64,000 bases of DNA. Origin: Alloascoidea africana. Lineage: Eukaryota > Ascomycota > Alloascoideomycetes > Alloascoideales > Alloascoideaceae. This document shows positions 57,858 to 64,000 of this stretch, in pieces (the stretch's first letter is position 1; the number at the start of each line of letters is the position of its first letter). Position numbers and translations under genes: made by a program. The stretch is taken from the NCBI GenBank assembly GCA_030581615.1, contig JAKTTT010000015.1:62001-126000 (forward strand), given 5' to 3'. Under the pieces are notes generated by a model, which saw only the letters and a list, made by a program, of their open reading frames with translations, made no database searches and was not told the DNA's origin.

Positions 57858-58795
57858 TTACACAGCACTGTAACCCCCTCTACTAGACGAACTTCCAAAG
57901 CTACCAAAGATTTTCTTTGCAAAATCAATCAATACTTGAGGTAGCTCTCTGAAAAAATCAGATTGTGGAAGAATATCGACTCCGGTTGTTCCGTATCTGT
58001 TATAGTTTATCCATGCTCCACCGACAATGTATCCAGCAAATCCAATCACAAAACTATAGGACAAGCAAAAACAGGTTAGTTTGAACATGGTTAAAACGGG
58101 ATGGCGTAAAAAACTTACAATATGAATAACCAAGTGAACCAGCCCCAGCTGTTTGAATCCTCTTTCCTGTCTCCTCCATCGCTCTTATCTGGATTTTTAT
58201 CATCAACAGATTTTCCGCACGCTTCATCATTTATCCAAGTCACAATAACACTGGAAGGTTCATTAAACGATACCCTTATTTCTTCTTCATTCTGATTTGC
58301 AGAAGTCTTACAAACGAATCTGAGGATCGTTTTAACATCAACAGTACCCCATTTGCCAGCTACCAATGTCATTTCTACACCAGCGCTTTCATCCGAAGAG
58401 TTACCGTTGAATAAACGCACATTCTTAGGGTCGTCATTTGTATTCTCGGGTGTCCTAGCAGCAGGAATAACTTCGCTAATGACGGGATCTCGTTTGTTCT
58501 CATTAGGGAAAGATAGAGTCGAGATACCACACACTTGCGTTCCATCAGGACATTTAGCACCTTCTTTGTAGTCGCTCGAAGCTATACTGCTACATGGGTT
58601 GATGTACCACGCCGTCTCCCGCTTCGTTGGTGGGGTGTCTGTCGATATCGTGACCCGTCTTGTATCTAGCTTCGAAAACTGGAAACGCTGGCCTTCCAAT
58701 GAAAAATCACAGAAAGAGGCCAGTGCCGGTTGTACAATAAAATCGAACACCAGCACAGAGGCTATTAAAGAAATTAGTGTTGTCTTCCCCGCCAT
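57858..58795 (-). CDS. ATG27: autophagy membrane protein Atg27, one intron
   Basis: Exons 58795-58119 and 58053-57858 give 290 residues. The 65-base intron has donor GTAAGT, an AACTAAC branch element and acceptor CTATAG. Residues 1-27 form a signal peptide (start ATG at 58795; the frame continues upstream without an ATG). A Cys-rich luminal domain of the mannose-6-phosphate-receptor-homology type follows (CDFSLEG, Cys pairs near 70-95). One membrane helix in WFTWLFIFFVIGFAGYIVGG precedes a cytosolic tail with AWINYNRYG. The last residues, YSAV, form the known tyrosine sorting motif of Atg27. The protein cycles between Golgi, endosome and vacuole and helps move Atg9 to forming autophagosomes. 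It is transcribed divergently from RPL17. Confidence 0.92.
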
Positions 58796-58905
58796 CTCCA
58801 GAATGCGCAGTGGATATGAATTAAAGCCAGCCAAACCGGGTCTTGGAGGTGATGTATCGTAATACTACGTGAATGTGTGGCGAAAACGAAGGAGGTGACA
58901 ATGCA

Positions 58906-58952
58906 CACGTGACACACATATAGGGCACGACCCTAGTAACACCCATGCACAC
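58906..58952 (+). promoter_or_regulatory. ribosomal-protein-type promoter elements (Cbf1-, Tbf1- and Rap1-like sites)
   Basis: Within the 273-base divergent ATG27/RPL17 promoter, CACGTG (58906-58911) is a Cbf1-type E-box. TAGGG (58921-58925) and CCCTA (58931-58935) form an inverted pair of Tbf1-like telomeric motifs. ACACCCATGCAC (58939-58950) resembles a Rap1 site. They lie about 120-165 bases upstream of the RPL17 ATG. Tbf1 and Cbf1 drive ribosomal-protein genes in many non-Saccharomyces yeasts. Confidence 0.6.
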
Positions 58953-59068
58953 ACACTTCCGCATTCGGAAAACACAGGCGGACAGGACCCAGAAAATTCA
59001 CCAACTCTTTTCCACTGGGCGATTGTATAGATTTGAACGACCACGAAGACCTTTGAAGAACAGCAGTA

Positions 59069-59641
59069 ATGACTCGTTACGCCGCTACCCCCGAGAACCC
59101 AGCCAAAAGCGCAAGTGCCCGCGGTTCTTACCTCCGTGTCTCATTCAAAAATACCCGGGAGACCGCCCAGGCAATCAATGGATGGCCTTTGAAGAAGGCC
59201 CAGGCTTACCTTGAGGCTGTTTCTGAGAAGAAGCGTGCTATTCCCTTCAGAAGATTTGCCGGTTCCATTGGAAGAACCGCTCAGGGTAAGGAGTTTGGCG
59301 TTACAAAGGCCAGATGGCCCGTCAAGTCAGTCAAGTTTGTCCAGGACTTGCTCAAGAACGCAGAGTCAAATGCGGAGGCCAAGGGACTCGATATTGAGAA
59401 GCTCATCATCAAACACATCCAGGTGAACCAAGCCCCCAAGCAAAGGAGACGTACTTATAGAGCTCATGGTCGTATTAATGCCTACCAATCTTCACCAAGT
59501 CATATTGAAATCATTCTGGTTGAGAAGGACGAAGAGGTTGCCAAGACCAAGGAAGAGGCTGTTGTTAGACTGTCTTCCCGTCAAAGGGGTAGACTGGCTT
59601 CCAGGAAGAGACTCACTGCTCCTCCAGCCACCTCTGCTTAA
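59069..59641 (+). CDS. RPL17: 60S ribosomal protein uL22 (Rpl17)
   Basis: 190 residues, unspliced here. Near identity with remembered yeast Rpl17 throughout: [40 protein letters not shown], the block [17 protein letters not shown], and [20 protein letters not shown], the beta-hairpin loop that lines the peptide exit tunnel. The C-terminal basic extension ([17 protein letters not shown]) is also typical. The product is a structural component of the large ribosomal subunit. The upstream Tbf1/Cbf1/Rap1-like sites fit coordinated ribosomal regulation. Confidence 0.97.
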   Translation: MTRYAATPENPAKSASARGSYLRVSFKNTRETAQAINGWPLKKAQAYLEAVSEKKRAIPFRRFAGSIGRTAQGKEFGVTKARWPVKSVKFVQDLLKNAESNAEAKGLDIEKLIIKHIQVNQAPKQRRRTYRAHGRINAYQSSPSHIEIILVEKDEEVAKTKEEAVVRLSSRQRGRLASRKRLTAPPATSA

Positions 59642-60066
59642 ACTCAAGGATACAAAGTGTTTGGAGAGAAATTAGGGGTTTTGGACAAGCTACAAGAACG
59701 AAAAGGATCAAACTATCAAATGTAAAAGCAACCGATATTAGACGACCCACACACGAAAAGATTTGAGAAAAGCTTTTTAATACTGTTGACTCCTAACTTA
59801 CGGAAATTTTGATCGACTTGTTGCATCACTTCTGTTCACTTCATATCTTTTCTCTAATAGTTTGACATTTAAAAATACAACCAGCACTAAATGAAAACTA
59901 CACAATTGTAACATTAATGCTGCAAGTATTCTATATCATATGAATTGCAGTGCAAATGTACTGACCCGTAGAATGTAATCAAAAATAATTCTCATGAATT
60001 CCTATCTATGTGATTAAGGATGCTGTATAATGTTCCTAAACATCAAACCTGGCTTGAATTAATTTA
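59642..60066. other. convergent intergenic region RPL17/COY1
   Basis: 425 bases between convergent genes, AT-rich, presumably the two 3' untranslated regions. No other feature. Confidence 0.5.
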
Positions 60067-62450
60067 TCATGGAGCTACTCCCCCACCTGCTTTATCTATT
60101 TTCAAAGCGCCGGCGGCTGCTACTTTAAGAGGCTTTTCAACAGTATTGCTTGTTAGGCTTGTAGTTGTTGTAGCACCACTACCACCAAACATATAAATAA
60201 ACGAGATCATGACCAAAAGATGAATAAGAAGAGCATATATTGCAAAGAGACTCCTGCTCAACTTATTTCTCATTACAAGCCTTGTCATTTGAAAGCTCGT
60301 TTTCTCCAATAGTGTCATTCGGGATATCACACCTGGTGCTTCTCCACTCTTGAAATGGCCCATATTATAACTAGAGCCAGCTTCATAGTCATTGGCAAAA
60401 ATGTCCTCTTCATCAGCGCTATAGGAGTATGGGTTATACTGTAGGGCCGATCGTCTGTTAATTGCATTTCCAGTTGCTACTTTCAGTCGTTGGTGAAGTG
60501 AAGTGTTTTCTTTTTGCAGCACTTCATTTGCCTTTCGCAATTCAGCCACTGTGCGACCTATAGAGTGAATCTCAGCCTCAAGGTCATTTGCACGCTTTTT
60601 AAAGCGATCCCGTTGTTGCGTTACAATTGGAAGGATTGTTGATCTTGCCGCTGGCTGTCCAGGGCCAGCTGTGGAATCCTCTTCTGGGATTCCACTGTTG
60701 AACATGCTAGCCACGATCGAACTTGCAGGAGACACGCGATCTCCCGATCTTCCTTGCGTAGGGGGATAACGGGAAACGGACGTGAATGAGCTATATACAG
60801 ACATGTTATCTTTGAAAGCCCCACTTCCACCACCATTCGACACAGACTCTTCGAGATCTTGTTCTAGTTTTTCATTTAAATTCGTTAAAGTACCAACTTT
60901 ATTGCGAAGCTGCGTCAACTCTTTTGATTTTTCTGCAAGCTCTTTCCGTAACTCTTCATTTGAAACTCTGTATTTCGTGAGATCGTTATCCAATTTTTTA
61001 TTTCGATTTATCAGTAACTTCTCGAGCTTTTGGTTTTCCGATACTTGTTGTTCGTCGTTATCCGAGTTGTCTTCTCCTTCATCAGCCAAACCTCGGTCTT
61101 CGGCTCCAAATTCAATGGCCTAAACAATATCAGTTAGCATGGCTGACCCAGAGCAAACCAAAAAGAAAACTAAATTACCTTTAGAATCCCAAGCTCCTGC
61201 TTAAGATCATCATAGTCTTGCATATTCTCAAACTTTTCCTTCAAATGCTTGATTTCATTTTCTCTATGTCCCAAGTCTCTTGCCAAAGAATCCATCTTTC
61301 TGGTTAACAATTTCTTTTCATTGGCCACTGCGCGATCCTTATTCTCCAGCTTCGCCACCAGCAATGCATTTTCACTTTGTAAATTGTTGACCTTGGACTC
61401 CAAGGAAGTGGCGTCTACACTATTAGCTTGTTGCTGTAACTGGGCTCTCAATTCTTCGTTGCGTTTTTCAACCTCGAGCACTCGTAGTTTTGCAGATTCC
61501 AAATCCCTCGCAAGAAATTCAATCTCTACTCCAGATACAGTTGTGCTGGACTGTGTGGATTCATCGTCCTCAGTCAGTATCTTTGTCTGTGCATCCAATC
61601 TCGCCTCTGTAATCTCATTGCTGGCCTTCATATCTCGTAACTGCTTCCTAGACTCCTGGATTTGCTTGCTCATTTCGGTTTCCTTTACCTTCCAATTCCG
61701 TTCCTTTTCATCAATTACGGCTTTCATCTCCTGCTCTTTTGCATCTAATTTTGCTTGAATAATTGTTTCCATTTTGGCTTCGCTTTTTGCCAGCTTGGAG
61801 CGTAACGACTCATAGTCAGCATACTTTTCCAGTTTCTCACGCAACAAATTGTTCTCATCGGTTAACTTTGTCACCTCCATAGCTGTTATAACAGAGTCGA
61901 TAGATGCTTCAAGTAAAGGTTTCGGATCATGGGCTTCTGCAATTGTTTTGTAAACATTCAGAAAAGCGCTTTCAACGTACTTGTTCTTTTTTGTCAAATC
62001 ATCAATTTCGCTCTGGTAAAGCTTCAACAATGCTTTGAACTCTTTAAGTTTCTTATCATTTTCCAATTTCTTAAACTCCTTGGTCTTTGTTGCTAGATGT
62101 TTCCGACTCATAAGCGAGGCCTTTTGGTCCTCCACTATTTTTAAACCCTGCTTATCGAGTTGTTTCTGAAGCGTTGGCAGATCTATTTCCGCCCAAGTTT
62201 GAAGTGCTTGTTCAAAAAGTGAATTGTCTTCGTTTGTACCATCAACGGTTTCTTCTCCTTCCTCGTCATGGTTATTATGGCTTAGATGGCCACGAGCTTC
62301 CGAAGATGCGTTGCTGTCATCTCTTAAGCTATCCTCTACATCTCCAGTAGCTCCATTTTCAGGGTATAAAGTAGAGCTTTGGAACGAAACAGTTTTCTTG
62401 GCGACTGTCCCACTAGGGCTAACCTTGGTGGTCAACGGATGCTCAGACAT
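60067..62450 (-). CDS. COY1: Golgi CASP-family coiled-coil protein Coy1, one intron
   Basis: Exons 62450-61179 and 61119-60067 give 774 residues. The 59-base intron has donor GTAATT, a TGCTAAC branch site and acceptor GTTTAG and joins LGILK to AIEFGAED in phase 0. The ATG at 62450 (MSEHPLTTK) is the first; a longer frame upstream lacks ATG. The N-terminal TWAEIDLPTLQKQLDKQGL is a CASP signature, followed by about 500 residues of coiled coil, the CASP motif ILPIVTQQRDRFKKR near 586-600, and a single membrane helix at about 715-735. Like human CASP and yeast Coy1, it should be a tail-anchored golgin that tethers vesicles in retrograde Golgi traffic. It is transcribed divergently from the HAT2-type gene with 222 bases between the starts. 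Confidence 0.9.
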
Positions 62451-62672
62451 TAGCGGGAATTTAAAATGCAAACGCAATGAATTGAGATAAGAATTAGAAC
62501 TTTGAGCTGAAACTTGGGAAGTTGTGGGGTGGTATCAAGACATCCATACACCCAACTCTTAACGGGCTGAGCGTATCATGGAGGGTAACCCAGACACCAA
62601 GAGAAGAAGAGCGCTTCATATTTCAATTTCCCCAAGAGATCTCATCAAATCTTAGCATTTGACATTACTAGA

Positions 62673-64000
<1,328 letters not shown>

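Overview
The window reads as nuclear DNA of a budding yeast (Saccharomycotina) outside the Saccharomyces group. Protein-coding genes match fungal families: ATG27, GON7, COY1/CASP, an RGD1-type F-BAR protein, an ITR-type inositol transporter, ribosomal protein uL22, and a Hat2/Msi1 WD40 protein. Introns are short (about 52-108 bases) with GTAAGT/GTATGC-like donors and CTAAC-type branch sites. CTG codons fall in hydrophobic positions of membrane helices (for example the ITR-like transporter), which supports the standard code rather than CTG=Ser. Gene density is low: about 17 supported genes in 64 kb. I cannot name the species; an intron-containing lineage away from Saccharomyces is an inference.

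Layout. 1-3.1 kb: the N-terminal part of a Zn2Cys6 regulator (leaving the window at base 1) and a spliced Asn/Ser/Met-rich protein, both on the minus strand. 3.1-8.7 kb: a gene desert ending in a GC-rich leader before an 858-residue C2H2 zinc-finger regulator (8.7-11.3 kb). 11.3-19.2 kb: two deserts around an inositol-type transporter, plus a possible spliced microgene. 19.2-25.9 kb: a small acidic membrane protein, an RGD1-like F-BAR/RhoGAP protein with altered catalytic residues, and a GST. 25.9-32.2 kb: a 2,096-residue low-complexity protein with one conserved C-terminal region and a terminal membrane helix. 33.8-43.2 kb: spliced RING-H2 and MARVEL membrane proteins, a putative CDK substrate, a secreted Kex2-site/GPI protein, and GON7. 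43.2-50.1 kb: a 6.9-kb desert packed with short tandem repeats, upstream of a 780-residue Myb/SANT regulator (50.1-52.4 kb). 54.5-64 kb: a spliced unknown protein, ATG27 divergent from RPL17, and COY1 divergent from a multi-intron HAT2/MSI1 gene that runs off the right edge.

The genes do not form a pathway cluster. Shared themes are regulators with very long repeat-rich upstream regions (C2H2 and Myb/SANT) and endomembrane proteins (ATG27, COY1, RING, MARVEL). The best leads are the RhoGAP domain lacking three of four canonical catalytic residues, splice-site oddities (a donor buried in a hairpin, a likely 52-base intron, a HAT2 5' end that canonical splicing does not bridge), the three-dibasic-site secreted protein, and the hexamer-repeat desert. 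I found no convincing transposon, virus-like element, tRNA, rRNA or CRISPR array.
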